Shown here: positions 53,403 to 63,594 of the stretch, piece by piece
Numbering within the stretch: position 1 is the first letter of the stretch
Layout: each line of letters opens with the position of its first letter
From: Paracoccaceae bacterium
GTDB taxonomy: Bacteria > Pseudomonadota > Alphaproteobacteria > Rhodobacterales > Rhodobacteraceae
NCBI GenBank assembly: GCA_029862205.1
Contig: JAOTXT010000007.1
Span: 29,918-93,917, forward strand
Length of the DNA stretch: 64,000 bases
Direction: 5' to 3'
Translations under genes and position numbers: made by a program
The notes under the pieces: model-generated
What the model was told of the DNA's origin: nothing
Databases searched by the model: none
The model's input: only the letters and a program-made list of their open reading frames with translations

Positions 53403-54149
53403 ATGGCCGGCCATTCCAAATGGGCCAATATCCAACACCGCAAGGGGCGTCAGGACGCGGCGCGCTCGAAGCTGTTCTCGAAGCTTGCGAAGGAGGTCAC
53501 AGTCGCCGCCAAGATGGGCGATCCGGACCCTGACAAGAATCCGCGACTGCGCCTGGCGGTAAAAGAGGCGAAGTCGAACTCGGTCCCCAAGGACGTGATC
53601 GACCGCGCGATCAAGAAATCCCAGGGCGGGGATGCCGAGAACTACGAGGAGATCCGCTACGAGGGCTATGGCCCGAACGGCGTCGCGGTGATCGTCGAGG
53701 CGCTGAGCGATAACCGCAACCGCACCGCCTCGACCGTGCGGTCCCTGTTCTCGAAATTTGGCGGCAACCTGGCCGAGACCGGAGCGGTCTCGTTCATGTT
53801 CGACCGCAAGGGCCAGGTGGTCTATCCGCCCGAGGCGGGGGACGCGGACATGATCTTCGAAGCAGCGATCGAGGCCGGGGCGGAGGACGTGGAGTCGGGT
53901 GACGATGGCCACACCATCTGGTGCGAGGCCGGGGATCTGAACGAAGTTTCCAGCTCGCTGGAAGCGGCGCTTGGCGAGGCAGAATCCACCAAGCTGGTCT
54001 GGAAGCCGCAGACGCTGACCGAGGTGGACGAGAATTCCGGCGCGACGCTGATGAAATTGCTTGCGGCGCTGGACGACGATGACGACGTTCAGACCGTGAC
54101 CGCTAATTTCGACATGTCGGACGAAGTGATGGCGCTGTTGTCTGCGTGA
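53403..54149 (+). CDS. YebC/PmpR family transcriptional regulator
   Basis: A 248-residue YebC/TACO1-family protein. It begins with the hallmark [28 protein letters not shown] and continues through three domains to [12 protein letters not shown]. Some members bind DNA as regulators, others help translation of poly-proline stretches. CGGAGAG lies before the ATG. It overlaps the following aldolase gene by 4 bases (GTGA). Confidence 0.95.
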   Translation: MAGHSKWANIQHRKGRQDAARSKLFSKLAKEVTVAAKMGDPDPDKNPRLRLAVKEAKSNSVPKDVIDRAIKKSQGGDAENYEEIRYEGYGPNGVAVIVEALSDNRNRTASTVRSLFSKFGGNLAETGAVSFMFDRKGQVVYPPEAGDADMIFEAAIEAGAEDVESGDDGHTIWCEAGDLNEVSSSLEAALGEAESTKLVWKPQTLTEVDENSGATLMKLLAALDDDDDVQTVTANFDMSDEVMALLSA

Positions 54150-54916
54150 CCTCTCCGAAGGAAAAGCTGAAAGCGCTGATCGGCCGCGAGACGGCACGTT
54201 GCATCTGGCTCGACATCCCCTCGGCGATGACCGCCGAGATCGCCGGTCAAGCCGGGGCCGAGCTTTGCGTCGTCGATGCGGAGCACGGGCAGATCGGGCC
54301 GGAGACCATTGTCCAGATGCTCCGCGCACTGGAGCTTTCGGGCACACCCGGAATCGTTCGAGTCGGCGATGCGACCCCTGGGCCAATCAAACACGCGCTC
54401 GATGGCGGGGCGGCGGGGGTGATCGTGCCTTACGTGGAAAGCGTTGCGGAAGCTCAGACCGCGATCGACGCCTTCTATCTGCCGCCGCTTGGCAGGCGCG
54501 GCACGGCGACGATCGTCACCAGGGCAGGGGGGTTCGGCGCCGATCCGGGCTATGGGCCGCGCTGGAATAGCACCGGCCTGCTGGCGCTGATGATCGAGAC
54601 CGGCAGGGGCCTGGCCGCGGCTCCGGATATCGCCGCGCTGGAGGGGACCGATATCCTGTTCTTCGGTCCCTACGATTTTGCGACCGATCAGGGTCTCGAT
54701 CCAATCGGCGACAGTGAGGCGATATTGCAGGCCTATCGTTTGGTGGCCGATGCGGCCCATCAAGCGGGCAAGCTGGCCGCAGCATTTCCCTGGCCTGGCG
54801 CCGACGCAGTGCGCTTGCTGTCCGAGGGCGCGGACCTTGTAGCGATCGGCGCGGATGTGATCGCGCTGAGGCAAGGGCTCGCCGGCGCGCTCGCCGCCTG
54901 CGCGGTGCCGGACTAG
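54146..54916 (+). CDS. HpcH/HpaI family aldolase
   Basis: A 256-residue class II pyruvate aldolase-like protein. Recognisable parts are [12 protein letters not shown] (catalytic His), [36 protein letters not shown] (phosphate/metal strand with the conserved Arg) and [14 protein letters not shown]. The expected reaction is retro-aldol cleavage of a 2-keto-4-hydroxy acid. GTG start, translationally coupled to yebC. It is convergent with the DUF3775 gene, overlapping it by 4 bases at the stops. Confidence 0.88.
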   Translation: MTSPKEKLKALIGRETARCIWLDIPSAMTAEIAGQAGAELCVVDAEHGQIGPETIVQMLRALELSGTPGIVRVGDATPGPIKHALDGGAAGVIVPYVESVAEAQTAIDAFYLPPLGRRGTATIVTRAGGFGADPGYGPRWNSTGLLALMIETGRGLAAAPDIAALEGTDILFFGPYDFATDQGLDPIGDSEAILQAYRLVADAAHQAGKLAAAFPWPGADAVRLLSEGADLVAIGADVIALRQGLAGALAACAVPD

Positions 54917-55308
54917 CCGAGGGCGCTTTCAACCTCGGATGTGTCGATCCCCATGCGTTCCAGGCCTTCTTCCAGGTAATCCCCCAGCAGCGGCGACCCC
55001 AGCAGGTAGCGTGCCGTGCCCTTGGATTGCTCTCTGAGTGCCTGCTCCACGAGTTCGGCAAAATCCGCCGTGTCGCCGTCATCGCGGCCCAGCCAGAACA
55101 GGGCGACCAGCTCGGCCTGTTGCCGGTTGGTCATGTCGTTGATCCAGCTTGTCAGCTCTTCCTCGGTCGGGTCGTCGGCACGATCCTCGAGCACACCGAG
55201 CGGGTTCTCGGTATCCTCATGCTCGTCGTCCGTGTCCACGTCTTTGACGTCGAACTCGCGCGCCTTCACGATGATCCAGCCAAGTGTCGAAAGCGGGATG
55301 GACAGCAT
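54913..55308 (-). CDS. DUF3775 family protein
   Basis: A 131-residue acidic soluble protein. The segments IIVKAREFDVKDVDTD near the start, ELTSWINDMTNRQQAELVALFWLGRDDGD in the middle, and YLLGSPLLGDYLEEGLERMG near the end are the conserved blocks of DUF3775, common in alphaproteobacteria. Function is not known. It is a single minus-strand gene between plus-strand genes. Confidence 0.88.
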   Translation of the reverse strand: MLSIPLSTLGWIIVKAREFDVKDVDTDDEHEDTENPLGVLEDRADDPTEEELTSWINDMTNRQQAELVALFWLGRDDGDTADFAELVEQALREQSKGTARYLLGSPLLGDYLEEGLERMGIDTSEVESALG

Positions 55309-55454
55309 GTCTGGCCTCCAATCCGGGGTTCATGTCTGGCATTGATAGGGCGCGCCAAACCGGGTCGCCTTGATCTAGAGCAAGCCGCAACGCGCCTGCG
55401 TGAGGACACGGATTGTCTGGACAAGCGCACCCACGCCCTTGCAGGTTCGTGCCC

Positions 55455-55730
55455 ATGAGAGGCACTGGCAAACATCCCTGCGATCCGCGCGATCTGATCC
55501 ATGAGGCTTATCGCATCGAAGGTATCGGGCCGGAAGAGTGCCGGGCGATTTTCTTCGATTGGGCCATGGGCCTGGAGTTGGGGATCGACCCGGTCGGGGC
55601 CGCCAAGCAGTTGCATGACGAACTGGCGGCAGCCAGGCCCGACCATCCGATGAGCGCGCTGCTGGCGGAGGCCGCGGCCGGAATGGCCCCAGCGAGAGGC
55701 CGGGCCCGGCGGCGCCAGACGCGGTCGTGA
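55455..55730 (+). CDS. Conserved small hypothetical protein
   Basis: A 91-residue protein beginning MRGTGKHPCDPRDLIHEAYRI, with a central GIGPEECRAIFFDWAMGLELG and a basic C-terminal tail. The two blocks look conserved among Rhodobacterales hypothetical proteins; no function is known. It ends 10 bases before an ATP-grasp gene on the same strand, so the two are likely in one operon. Confidence 0.7.
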   Translation: MRGTGKHPCDPRDLIHEAYRIEGIGPEECRAIFFDWAMGLELGIDPVGAAKQLHDELAAARPDHPMSALLAEAAAGMAPARGRARRRQTRS

Positions 55731-55740
55731 GTGACAACCG

Positions 55741-56619
55741 ATGAACCTGTGGGTACTGCTGCCGGACGAGCCGATCCCCGATGACCGGGCATATCTGATC
55801 GGCTATTTGCAGACGGTCTTCGATCGGATCACGGTTAGCTTCCTCGACCGGAAAGCGGTCGCGATCCCCAATCCGGAACCGCGCCCGGATCTGATCCTCA
55901 ATCTGCTATCGGCCAAACGGCGCGAGACGCTCGAGGCGATTGACGCTGTCGCCGGGCGCCTGGGCATCCCGGTTTCACCGCCGGGGGACAAGGCTTGGCG
56001 GTCCGAGGACAAGCGCAGCTATATCGACGATTTCCCCGAGGCCATTCCGCCCACCCGTATCGCGCGAAACCGAGTGGAACTCGCCGATGCTTTCACGGAA
56101 TTCGGCGGCGACATTGTCGTGAAGGATCCGCTCAATCACGCGGGCGACGGGGTCGAGCGTGTCGCTGACGCGTCTGACTTAGATCTGGGCGAAGCTCTGT
56201 TGGAGCGTGATATCGGGGGCCTGGGTGAGGTAATTGTGCAACCCTATTTGTCCGGGTTCACGGTCGGTGACAAACGGATTCTGCTCCAGCGCAAGGCCAA
56301 TGGCGGATACAAGATCATCGGTCACTATCTGCGTGTTCCACCCGCCGGAGGTTGGAAGAGCAATATCAAAAGCGGCGGTCGGATCCTACCCGCCGACTTG
56401 ACGGAGGCCGAGGCAGAGTTCGCGCAGCAGGTCGCCGGGAAGGCCGGGCTCGACAACCTCTCGCTGGATATTGGAACACATGAAGGCACGATCTATCTGA
56501 TTGAAACAAATATGAATTATGGAGGCTTGGTGGATGTCGATCTTGGGAACGGCAGCGCTTTTGTGCACGATTGCGGCGCCTTTCTCGTCCACCTCGCCAT
56601 GACTGGGCACAGGGAATAG
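55741..56619 (+). CDS. ATP-grasp ligase resembling glutathione synthetase C-terminal part
   Basis: A 292-residue protein. The ATP-grasp fold is read in RSYIDDFPEAIPPTRIARN, DIVVKDPLNHAGDGVERVADA (nucleotide-binding Lys and Gly loop), VIVQPYLSGFTVGDKRILLQRK, NIKSGGRILP and the metal-binding YLIETNMNYGGLVD. Layout and loops resemble the glutathione-synthetase/RimK branch, suggesting a peptide-like bond-forming ligase. The housekeeping gshB would be elsewhere. Substrate not known. It follows the small hypothetical gene directly. Confidence 0.8.
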   Translation: MNLWVLLPDEPIPDDRAYLIGYLQTVFDRITVSFLDRKAVAIPNPEPRPDLILNLLSAKRRETLEAIDAVAGRLGIPVSPPGDKAWRSEDKRSYIDDFPEAIPPTRIARNRVELADAFTEFGGDIVVKDPLNHAGDGVERVADASDLDLGEALLERDIGGLGEVIVQPYLSGFTVGDKRILLQRKANGGYKIIGHYLRVPPAGGWKSNIKSGGRILPADLTEAEAEFAQQVAGKAGLDNLSLDIGTHEGTIYLIETNMNYGGLVDVDLGNGSAFVHDCGAFLVHLAMTGHRE

Positions 56620-56823
56620 ATCACGCCGTTCCGTCACCGGTTGATCAACCGCCGGTTGATATGAAAGACAGCGGGAACCGCCGCGCCAATGCCACACTTC
56701 GATTTCTTCGAACCTGGCTGATCGTCACGCTCTTTTCAGCGATTAGCGCTTCGAATTATTTCTTTTTCCCGATGGGATAACGTTGTATCTTAATATGAAT
56801 AGAGAGCAGTTGGGGTGGGTCTA

Positions 56824-57699
56824 ATGAAACCAGTTCTTTGTGCATGCGCTTCGGCGGTTGCGATCTCGAGTGCTGCGAATGCGCAGCAGTTGGAGACTCA
56901 AGTGGTGGTTGATCTGGGGGCAAGCTTTGCGATCCTCGACACTTACCATGTGGATGAGGACGACCTACGTTTCGGAGTGCCCCGCGTTGACGGCGGAGTT
57001 CGAGCTAATTTCGGGATCGATGAGAACATTTCGGTCCAATTTGACCTTGATGGCGAGGTCAATCTTCTGCGTGACGAGAAGGACGGAACCGGTGCTGGAA
57101 CTGCCAGCTACGATGGTGCGCTTCAAGGTGCGGTCCATGTCAGTTACCGCGAACCTGGTGACTATTTGATCGGTCTATTTGGTGGTGTTGGACAAGCGGC
57201 GTTGAATGATGGAGACGACGAGATCGGCGTCCTAGGCGGTCTCGAAGGCCAGTATCACTTTGGCGACACCACACTCTATGGCCAAATTGGCGGATTTAAA
57301 TCGTCCGAGCGCGACGCTGAAACGCTGACTGACGCTTATTTCGTGCGCGGTATGTTGCGCCACTTCCTATCCCCAGATTCCTCGGTCTCGATTGAGGCGC
57401 TCTACGGTGACGGCGAAAGCACCGAAGTGGATCCGATCGATATCGATCTTTACGGTTGGGGATTGAAATATACGCGCGGCTTCCAGACGTCGATGCCGAT
57501 TTACGGGTATCTCGGCTACAACGGCCACCTCATGTCCAGTGACGGGGAGAGTGTTACTGAGCACGTGATTTCCGTCGGCATCAGCATTCCTTTCGGCGGG
57601 CCGACGACCCTGCAAACTCAGAACACGCACGGTGTTACCCTGGACGCGCCCTTGGACCTCTTGCGTACCGCCGGATATTCAGCCGATATCATCGACTGA
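56824..57699 (+). CDS. Outer-membrane beta-barrel-like protein
   Basis: A 291-residue protein with a signal peptide (MKPVLCACASAVAISSAANA). The mature part alternates short amphipathic strands and turns, such as VRANFGIDENISVQFDLDGEV, GAVHVSYREPGDYLIGLFGGVG, HFGDTTLYGQIGGF and GWGLKYTRGFQ, consistent with an outer-membrane barrel. It lacks the terminal aromatic residue usual for barrels. Codon use and composition are less GC-rich than neighbours, suggesting recent acquisition. GGGGTGGG before ATG 56824 sets the start. Confidence 0.7.
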   Translation: MKPVLCACASAVAISSAANAQQLETQVVVDLGASFAILDTYHVDEDDLRFGVPRVDGGVRANFGIDENISVQFDLDGEVNLLRDEKDGTGAGTASYDGALQGAVHVSYREPGDYLIGLFGGVGQAALNDGDDEIGVLGGLEGQYHFGDTTLYGQIGGFKSSERDAETLTDAYFVRGMLRHFLSPDSSVSIEALYGDGESTEVDPIDIDLYGWGLKYTRGFQTSMPIYGYLGYNGHLMSSDGESVTEHVISVGISIPFGGPTTLQTQNTHGVTLDAPLDLLRTAGYSADIID

Positions 57700-57745
57700 T
57701 CGCCTACCGATCCTTTTGACGGCGACTGAGACTCGGGACGCAGGC

Positions 57746-59179
57746 TCAGGCAGCCCCGCCGACCGTCAAACCGTCGATCAACAGCGTAGGCTGGCCGACA
57801 CCGACCGGCACACCTTGACCGTTCTTCCCGCAGGTGCCAATGCCTGGATCCATGGCCATGTCGTTGCTGATGGCGCGAATTTGCTTGAGCGCGGACGGGC
57901 CGTCGCCGATCAGCGTGGCACCCTTCACGGGATGTAGGATCTTGCCGTTCCGCACCCGGTAAGCCTCGGTGCAGGAGAACACGAACTTCCCGTTGGTGAT
58001 GTCCACCTGACCACCGCCGAAGTTGACGGCATAAACACCGTCCTTGACCGAGGCGACCACGTCTTGAGGCGCGGCCTCGCCACCCAACATGATCGTGTTG
58101 GTCATCCGAGGCATCGGGATATGAGCGTAGGATTGACGCCGTCCGTTCCCGGTCGGCGTGACGCCCATCAGACGCGCGTTCTGACGGTCTTGCATATAGC
58201 CCGTGAGAATCCCATCCTCGATAAGCACGGTCCGGTTCGTCGGTGTCCCCTCGTCGTCGATGCTCAATGACCCACGCCGGTCGGGGATCGTTCCGTCATC
58301 GACAACTGTGACGCCCGACGCAGCAATCCGCTTGCCCATCAGCTCGGTAAAGGCGGATGTGCCTTTGCGGTTGAAGTCGCCCTCGAGCCCGTGTCCAATC
58401 GCCTCGTGCAAGAGAATGCCTGGCCAGCCTGGGCCCAGTGCAACTTCCATCGCACCGCTTGGCGCGTCCTGCGCCTCGAGATTGACCAGCGCGATGCGCA
58501 GGGCCTCATCTGCCATGGTCTGCCAATTTTCGCGCGTGATCAGCCGGTCATAGCCGTGGCGTCCGCCGGCACCGGACGAGCCGCTCTCGCGCCGGCCGTC
58601 ACTCTCGACGATCGCCGCGATGTTCAACCGGCTGAGTGGTCGGTGATCGCGGAGCTGCCCGCCCTCAGGACGCAGGATCTCAACCTCCTGCACGCCGCCG
58701 GTCAGCGAGGCCGAGACCTGGACCACGCGCGGATCCTTCTGGCGCAGATAGGCATCGATTTCCTTTAGGAGATCGATCTTCATCTCAAGCGGATGCTCGG
58801 AGACCGGATCGACCGGTTGATAAAGTTGCCTGTTGGTGCCCGGGGGTGGAGGGGCCATCACGCCGCCCCCATCGCGTGCCGCCAGCCGGGCGGTCTCGGC
58901 GGCGCGCGCCAAGGCCGCTTCTGTCAGCTCGCTGGCATGGGCATAGCCGGCCTGACCGCCCGCGACGGCACGGAGGCCAAGCCCGGTCCCCGAATCATAG
59001 GAGGCGTTTCTGAGACGCCCGTCGTCGAAGGCGAGCGACTCGGAACGCCGCCGCTCGAGAAAAAGCTCACCGTCCTCGCCTCCGGCAACAGCTTCGCGCA
59101 GGATGCCCAGCGCGCGCTCGCGGTCCAGGTCGGTCTCGAAGGGGTGAAACCCATCAAATTCCCCGGCCATCGCCGTCAT
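57746..59179 (-). CDS. tldD: Metalloprotease TldD
   Basis: Zinc protease subunit that with TldE/PmbA processes peptides. The 477-residue protein has the metal motif HEAIGHGLEGD, the preceding LGPGWPGILL, the IDDEGTPTNRTVLIEDG region and C-terminal ISNDMAMDPGIGTCGKNGQGVPVGVGQP, all typical of TldD. ATG 59179 was chosen because AAGG lies just upstream; a GTG at 59191 or ATG at 59170 are possible. It is divergent from the coxII gene. Confidence 0.95.
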   Translation of the reverse strand: MTAMAGEFDGFHPFETDLDRERALGILREAVAGGEDGELFLERRRSESLAFDDGRLRNASYDSGTGLGLRAVAGGQAGYAHASELTEAALARAAETARLAARDGGGVMAPPPPGTNRQLYQPVDPVSEHPLEMKIDLLKEIDAYLRQKDPRVVQVSASLTGGVQEVEILRPEGGQLRDHRPLSRLNIAAIVESDGRRESGSSGAGGRHGYDRLITRENWQTMADEALRIALVNLEAQDAPSGAMEVALGPGWPGILLHEAIGHGLEGDFNRKGTSAFTELMGKRIAASGVTVVDDGTIPDRRGSLSIDDEGTPTNRTVLIEDGILTGYMQDRQNARLMGVTPTGNGRRQSYAHIPMPRMTNTIMLGGEAAPQDVVASVKDGVYAVNFGGGQVDITNGKFVFSCTEAYRVRNGKILHPVKGATLIGDGPSALKQIRAISNDMAMDPGIGTCGKNGQGVPVGVGQPTLLIDGLTVGGAA

Positions 59180-59347
59180 CCTTTCCTTCACGCGAACGCA
59201 AGAGCGGCGTCATGCCGCAAACACCTTGCTTGCCCTTAGGCCGTCATTATGGTGTTAGACAGACTGTGAAAAGGCAAATCGCGAGGGCGCCCTGCGGGAT
59301 GGGCGGCGGACCGGTCGGCTACTGGGGAAATGGACAGGAAGACAATC

Positions 59348-60187
59348 ATGCGGATCGCGAACATCTGCGCTTATTCGTTGGCTGGACTGATGGCGCTTTC
59401 GGGTAACCTGGCCAGCGCAGCCGAGGAGGTTGCCGGGAAACCAATTCCTGACGGTACCGGCTTCCAGCGAGGCGTCACCGAGGTCGCCCGCGACATTCAG
59501 TGGCTGGACAATTTCCTGCTGGTGATCATCACGGTGATCTCGCTTTTCGTCATGGCGCTGCTGCTGATCGTGATCGTGCGGTATAACCGGAAGGCCAATC
59601 CGAACCCGGCGAGCTTTACCCACAATGTGGGACTCGAGATCGCCTGGACCGCGATTCCGGTCGTGATCCTGGTCGTGATCGCGATCCCGTCGCTGCGACT
59701 GCTGTTCCTTCAGCTCGACGTGCCCGAGCCTGATCTGACGATTAAGGCGACCGGCAGCCAGTGGTATTGGAGCTACGAATACCCGGATTCAGGGATCAGC
59801 TTCGACGCGGTGATGCTGCAGAAGGACGAACTCGCGGATGCTGGCTATCAGCCCGACGAATACCTGCTCGCCACCGACACTCAGGTGGTCGTGCCGGTCA
59901 ACGCGGTCGTTCATGTGCTGGTGACCGGGTCGGATGTGATCCATGCCTGGGCCATTCCGTCGTTCGGTTCGAAGATCGACGCGGTTCCTGGCCGGATCAA
60001 CGAGACCTGGTTCAAGGCCGAGGAAGTGGGCCGGTATTTCGGCCAGTGTTCCGAGCTTTGCGGCAAGGACCACTCTTACATGCCAATCGTCGTCGATGTC
60101 GTGAGCCAAGCGGATTACGACGCCTGGGTCGCCCAACAGACCGCAGCCAACGACGGCGGGCAGTCGAAATTGGCATCGACCGAATAG
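59348..60187 (+). CDS. ctaC: Cytochrome c oxidase subunit II
   Basis: Electron-entry subunit of the aa3 oxidase. The 279-residue precursor has a signal peptide, two transmembrane helices (55-78 and 96-119), and a periplasmic cupredoxin domain. CuA ligands are H199, C234, E236, C238, H242 and M245 ([16 protein letters not shown]). The aromatic patch [11 protein letters not shown] for cytochrome c contact is intact. ATG 59348 has AGGAAG 6 bases upstream; an ATG at 59330 adds six residues. First gene of the oxidase operon; subunit I (ctaD) is not in this window. Confidence 0.97.
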   Translation: MRIANICAYSLAGLMALSGNLASAAEEVAGKPIPDGTGFQRGVTEVARDIQWLDNFLLVIITVISLFVMALLLIVIVRYNRKANPNPASFTHNVGLEIAWTAIPVVILVVIAIPSLRLLFLQLDVPEPDLTIKATGSQWYWSYEYPDSGISFDAVMLQKDELADAGYQPDEYLLATDTQVVVPVNAVVHVLVTGSDVIHAWAIPSFGSKIDAVPGRINETWFKAEEVGRYFGQCSELCGKDHSYMPIVVDVVSQADYDAWVAQQTAANDGGQSKLASTE

Positions 60188-60202
60188 GGCCGAGCCGCGA
60201 TC

Positions 60203-61153
60203 GTGACCGATATCTCGACATCCAGCCTGGTCAGAGGCGCCGAGCCTGAGTTCCAGGACTATGTGGCGCTACTGAAACCGCGGGTCATGTCGCTGGTGAT
60301 TTTCACCGCGATGGCGGCGATGGTGGCGGCTCCGGTGTCGGTCCATCCGGTCGTGGCCTTGGCCAGCCTGCTTTGCATCGCGGTTGGGGCAGGGGCCTCG
60401 GGCGCGCTGAATATGTGGTATGACGCGGATATCGACGCGGTCATGTCGCGCACCCGGGAACGCCCGATCCCCAGCGGCCTGATCGCGCCGGGCGAAGCGC
60501 TCGGCCTCGGGCTTGGCCTGTCGCTGATTTCGGTCTTGATGCTCTCGGTCTTCGCCAATCCGATGGCCGCCGCTCTGTTGGCGTTCACCATCTTTTTCTA
60601 TGCGGTGATCTACACGATGTGGCTTAAGCGGTCGACGCCGCTAAACATCGTCATCGGTGGCGCGGCGGGGGCGTTCCCGCCGATGATCGCATGGGTCGCT
60701 GCGACCGGCGAGATAGGCAGCGCGGCGATCCTGATGTTCCTGGTCATCTTCATCTGGACGCCCCCTCATTTCTGGTCTCTGGCGCTATTCCGGAACGACG
60801 ATTATGCGGATGTCGGAGTTCCGATGATGCCGGTAGTTGCGGGCGAGACGTCGACCAGGCGGCAAATCCTGGCTTATGCCGCATTGCTGGTGCCGCTTTC
60901 GATTGCGCCCGCTTTTACCGAAGCGGGTGGTCCGGTCTATCTGGCGGTGTCGCTGATCGCCAATGCCGCCTTCTTGAGCGGTGCGCTTCGGGTTGCCGGG
61001 CGCGACGCCGCGATGGCAACGGCCGACCGATACCGGGCAGAGAAAAAGCTCTTCGGCGTCTCGATCGTCTATCTCTTCGCGCTTTTCTCGGCCTTCGTTG
61101 TCGATGCAGCGCTGAAGATTGCGTTCGGGCCGTCATGGCCGGTGTGGTTCTGA
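60203..61153 (+). CDS. ctaB: Protoheme IX farnesyltransferase
   Basis: Makes heme O from heme B for the oxidase. The 316-residue membrane protein (about nine helices) has the UbiA-family motif NMWYDADIDAVM and RTRERPIPSG, and a second DDYADVGVPMMPVVAG after the fourth helix pair. The start is a GTG at 60203, 15 bases after coxII. It is located between coxII and coxF, the usual order in Rhodobacterales. Confidence 0.96.
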   Translation: MTDISTSSLVRGAEPEFQDYVALLKPRVMSLVIFTAMAAMVAAPVSVHPVVALASLLCIAVGAGASGALNMWYDADIDAVMSRTRERPIPSGLIAPGEALGLGLGLSLISVLMLSVFANPMAAALLAFTIFFYAVIYTMWLKRSTPLNIVIGGAAGAFPPMIAWVAATGEIGSAAILMFLVIFIWTPPHFWSLALFRNDDYADVGVPMMPVVAGETSTRRQILAYAALLVPLSIAPAFTEAGGPVYLAVSLIANAAFLSGALRVAGRDAAMATADRYRAEKKLFGVSIVYLFALFSAFVVDAALKIAFGPSWPVWF

Positions 61154-61160
61154 GATAAAG

Positions 61161-61304
61161 ATGGGCATGCGCAAAGATCACGAGCTTCACGGGCGCCGGC
61201 GCAGCCGGAATATCGGCGTCTTTCTGGCGCTGGCCGCCTTCGTGGCGCTGCTTTACTGGGTGACCATCGTCAAGATGGCGAATGTAGGCAACCCATGGGG
61301 CTGA
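61161..61304 (+). CDS. coxF: CoxF-like small membrane protein
   Basis: A 47-residue protein with a basic N-terminus (MRKDHELHGRRRSRNIG) and one transmembrane helix (VFLALAAFVALLYWVTIVKM). Position between ctaB and ctaG and the KDHELH start match the CoxF protein of rhodobacterial oxidase operons. Its role is not well defined; assembly or stability of the oxidase is likely. Start may be at 61161 or at the next ATG 61167. Confidence 0.85.
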   Translation: MGMRKDHELHGRRRSRNIGVFLALAAFVALLYWVTIVKMANVGNPWG

Positions 61305-61313
61305 GGAGGCGGG

Positions 61314-61901
61314 ATGACTGACCATCGTAAGCGTCCTGACCTGCGCCGGAAGGCGATCCCGCTGGTTGCCGTAGGCCTGGGGATGGCCGCGCTCGGATGG
61401 GCTTCAGTGCCGCTCTACGATTTGTTTTGCCGGGTTACGGGGTATGGGGGCACCATTCAGGTCGCGGCCGAGGGCTCCGATCGGGTGCTGGACCAGACCG
61501 TGACGGTGCGCTTCGACGCCTCGCTGAGCCGTGGGATGCCGTGGGAGTTTCGTCCAGCTCAGCCGACAATGGATGTCCGGATCGGCGAGACCGCGCTCGC
61601 CTTCTACGAGGCACACAACCCGACCGACCGGCCGGTGGCTGGCACGGCAAGCTTCAACGTGTCGCCATTCTCGGTCGGGGGTTACTTCGCCAAGATCGAT
61701 TGCTTCTGCTTCACCGAGCAGGTTCTGCAGCCGGGCGAGACCGTGATGATGCCGGTCACCTTCTACGTAGACCCGGAGATGGTCGAGGATGCCGAGACCC
61801 GGGGACTGACCACAATCACGCTTTCCTACACTTTCTACGAGACCGAACTGGACAGCCAGGCCGAGCTGAGACAAGAAAACGCGACCGCTGCCGTTCAGTG
61901 A
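61314..61901 (+). CDS. ctaG: Cytochrome c oxidase assembly protein CtaG/Cox11
   Basis: Copper chaperone inserting CuB into subunit I. The 195-residue protein has one N-terminal helix and a periplasmic domain. The copper-binding CFCF is at 130-133, another Cys is at 39 ([10 protein letters not shown]), and [14 protein letters not shown] is a family block. The [16 protein letters not shown] region is typical. It begins 9 bases after coxF in the oxidase operon. Confidence 0.96.
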   Translation: MTDHRKRPDLRRKAIPLVAVGLGMAALGWASVPLYDLFCRVTGYGGTIQVAAEGSDRVLDQTVTVRFDASLSRGMPWEFRPAQPTMDVRIGETALAFYEAHNPTDRPVAGTASFNVSPFSVGGYFAKIDCFCFTEQVLQPGETVMMPVTFYVDPEMVEDAETRGLTTITLSYTFYETELDSQAELRQENATAAVQ

Positions 61902-61926
61902 CGGCGCCGGGGGGACGGAGGACCTG

Positions 61927-62748
61927 ATGGCCCACGAGAAAAGACACGACTATCACATCATCGACCCCAGCCTATGGCCGTTCCTGGGTGCGGTGGCAGC
62001 CTTTACCATGCTAGTTGGCTCAGTGCTGATGTTCCACGATGTGACGCCGTGGATCGCGGTGATCGGCCTGATCATGGTGCTCTACACCATGTATGCCTGG
62101 TGGTCCGACGTGATCGCCGAGGCGCATGTGGGGGACCATACGCCGGTGGTGCGGATCGGGCTGAGGATGGGTTTCATCCTGTTCATCATGTCCGAGGTCA
62201 TGTTCTTCTCGGCTTGGTTCTGGACCTTCTTCAAGCACGCGATCTTTCCGCCCATTCCGGATATCAGCACGCTGACGATGATCACCGCGGATGCTGCTGA
62301 TGGTGTTTGGCCGCCCGAAGGGATTGTCACTTTCGATGCTTGGGACCTGCCCCTGATCAATACCCTCATCCTGCTGCTCTCGGGCTGCACGGTGACCTGG
62401 GCGCACCACGCCCTGATCGAGGGCAAACGGTCATCGCTGCTCTGGGGACTGATCTTGACGGTAGGGTTGGGAGCCACGTTCACGATTTTCCAGGCCTATG
62501 AATACAGCCACGCGGAATTCCCGTTCTCGGGTAACATTTATGGCGCCTCGTTCTTCATGGCCACGGGCTTCCACGGATTCCACGTGCTGGTTGGCACGAT
62601 CTTCCTGGCGGTCTGCCTGTTGCGCTCCTCGAGGGGGCATTTCACGCCGCAGCAGCATATCGGGTTCGAGGCCGCGGCCTGGTACTGGCACTTCGTCGAC
62701 GTGGTCTGGTTGTTCCTATTCGCCGGCATCTACATATGGGGCGGTTGA
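61927..62748 (+). CDS. ctaE: Cytochrome c oxidase subunit III
   Basis: A 273-residue membrane protein with seven predicted helices. Family blocks include [19 protein letters not shown] at the start, [45 protein letters not shown] and [21 protein letters not shown] at the end. It stabilises subunit I and proton uptake. ACGGAGG lies before the ATG. It is followed by a terminator-like hairpin, then surf1. Confidence 0.97.
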   Translation: MAHEKRHDYHIIDPSLWPFLGAVAAFTMLVGSVLMFHDVTPWIAVIGLIMVLYTMYAWWSDVIAEAHVGDHTPVVRIGLRMGFILFIMSEVMFFSAWFWTFFKHAIFPPIPDISTLTMITADAADGVWPPEGIVTFDAWDLPLINTLILLLSGCTVTWAHHALIEGKRSSLLWGLILTVGLGATFTIFQAYEYSHAEFPFSGNIYGASFFMATGFHGFHVLVGTIFLAVCLLRSSRGHFTPQQHIGFEAAAWYWHFVDVVWLFLFAGIYIWGG

Positions 62749-62771
62749 GTAACGTCCCTTTGGTGAAATCG

Positions 62772-62795
62772 ACCGCCGCCTTCCGGGGCGGCGGT
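62772..62795 (+). terminator. GC-rich hairpin between coxIII and surf1
   Basis: A perfect 9-base stem, ACCGCCGCC at 62772-62780 and GGCGGCGGT at 62787-62795, with a 6-base loop, followed by TCGCTTT. It is 23 bases after the coxIII stop. The short T tract suggests partial termination, lowering surf1 expression relative to the structural subunits. Confidence 0.65.
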
Positions 62796-62815
62796 TCGCT
62801 TTGAAGAGCATCTCA

Positions 62816-63490
62816 ATGCGGCTCGGCCCTACCGCCGCCATCCTCTTCGGGGTTGCGGGCATCGCGGTGCTGGTCGGGTTGGGCATTTGGCAGGTTCAGC
62901 GGCTTGCCTGGAAAGAGGGCCTGATCGCGCAACTCGAAGAGCGGTTTGCGGCGGACCCGGTGGGGCTGCCTGATTCTCCAGACCCCGGGCGGGACTCCTA
63001 TCTTCGGGTTCAGGTGACTGGGTGGGCGGGCGTGCCGACGCTGCATGTGCTGACCTCGGTCAAACCGTTCGGCCCGGGCTTCCGGGTGATCGCGCCCTTC
63101 TCCCAGGTCAGCGGCCGCCGCATTCTCGTCGACCTTGGCTATATCCGGCAAGAGCGCAAGGATCGCGGCGATCTTCCTGGCGGCGAGATAAGGGTGATCG
63201 GGGCGCTCTACTGGCCCAATGAAACCGATGGCTTCACCCCCCAACCCGACCGCGCCGACAATCTCTGGTTCGCCCGCGATCTCGAGGCCATGGCGGCGGA
63301 GCTGGACACAGAACCCCTGATGATCATCGCCGAGAGCCACGGGGCGGGCGACTGGCCGCGCCCTAGGCGTCTTGGCATCAATCTCCCGAATAACCATTTC
63401 CAATATGCAATCATCTGGTTTTCGCTGGCGCTGATTTGGGCGGTGATGAGTGTTCTTTTAGTGCGGCGCGAGTGGCGCAAAGGTGCCTGA
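62816..63490 (+). CDS. SURF1 family cytochrome oxidase biogenesis protein
   Basis: A 224-residue protein with one helix at each end (LFGVAGIAVLVGLGIWQVQRL and IIWFSLALIWAVMSVLLV) and a periplasmic domain between them. The opening GIWQVQRLAWKEGLIAQLEER and the closing NNHFQYAIIWFSLA are the SURF1 signatures. It helps heme a insertion into subunit I. ATG 62816 is preferred; a TTG at 62801 is possible. Confidence 0.93.
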   Translation: MRLGPTAAILFGVAGIAVLVGLGIWQVQRLAWKEGLIAQLEERFAADPVGLPDSPDPGRDSYLRVQVTGWAGVPTLHVLTSVKPFGPGFRVIAPFSQVSGRRILVDLGYIRQERKDRGDLPGGEIRVIGALYWPNETDGFTPQPDRADNLWFARDLEAMAAELDTEPLMIIAESHGAGDWPRPRRLGINLPNNHFQYAIIWFSLALIWAVMSVLLVRREWRKGA

Positions 63491-63594
63491 AGCCCTGTCG
63501 CCCACGACATGATTTTGCCCTTTCTTTCGTGGACATTGTTCCCCGCGCGCTGCTGCGGTATGAGCGCTGACGCACAAGGGAAATCCAGACGGCG

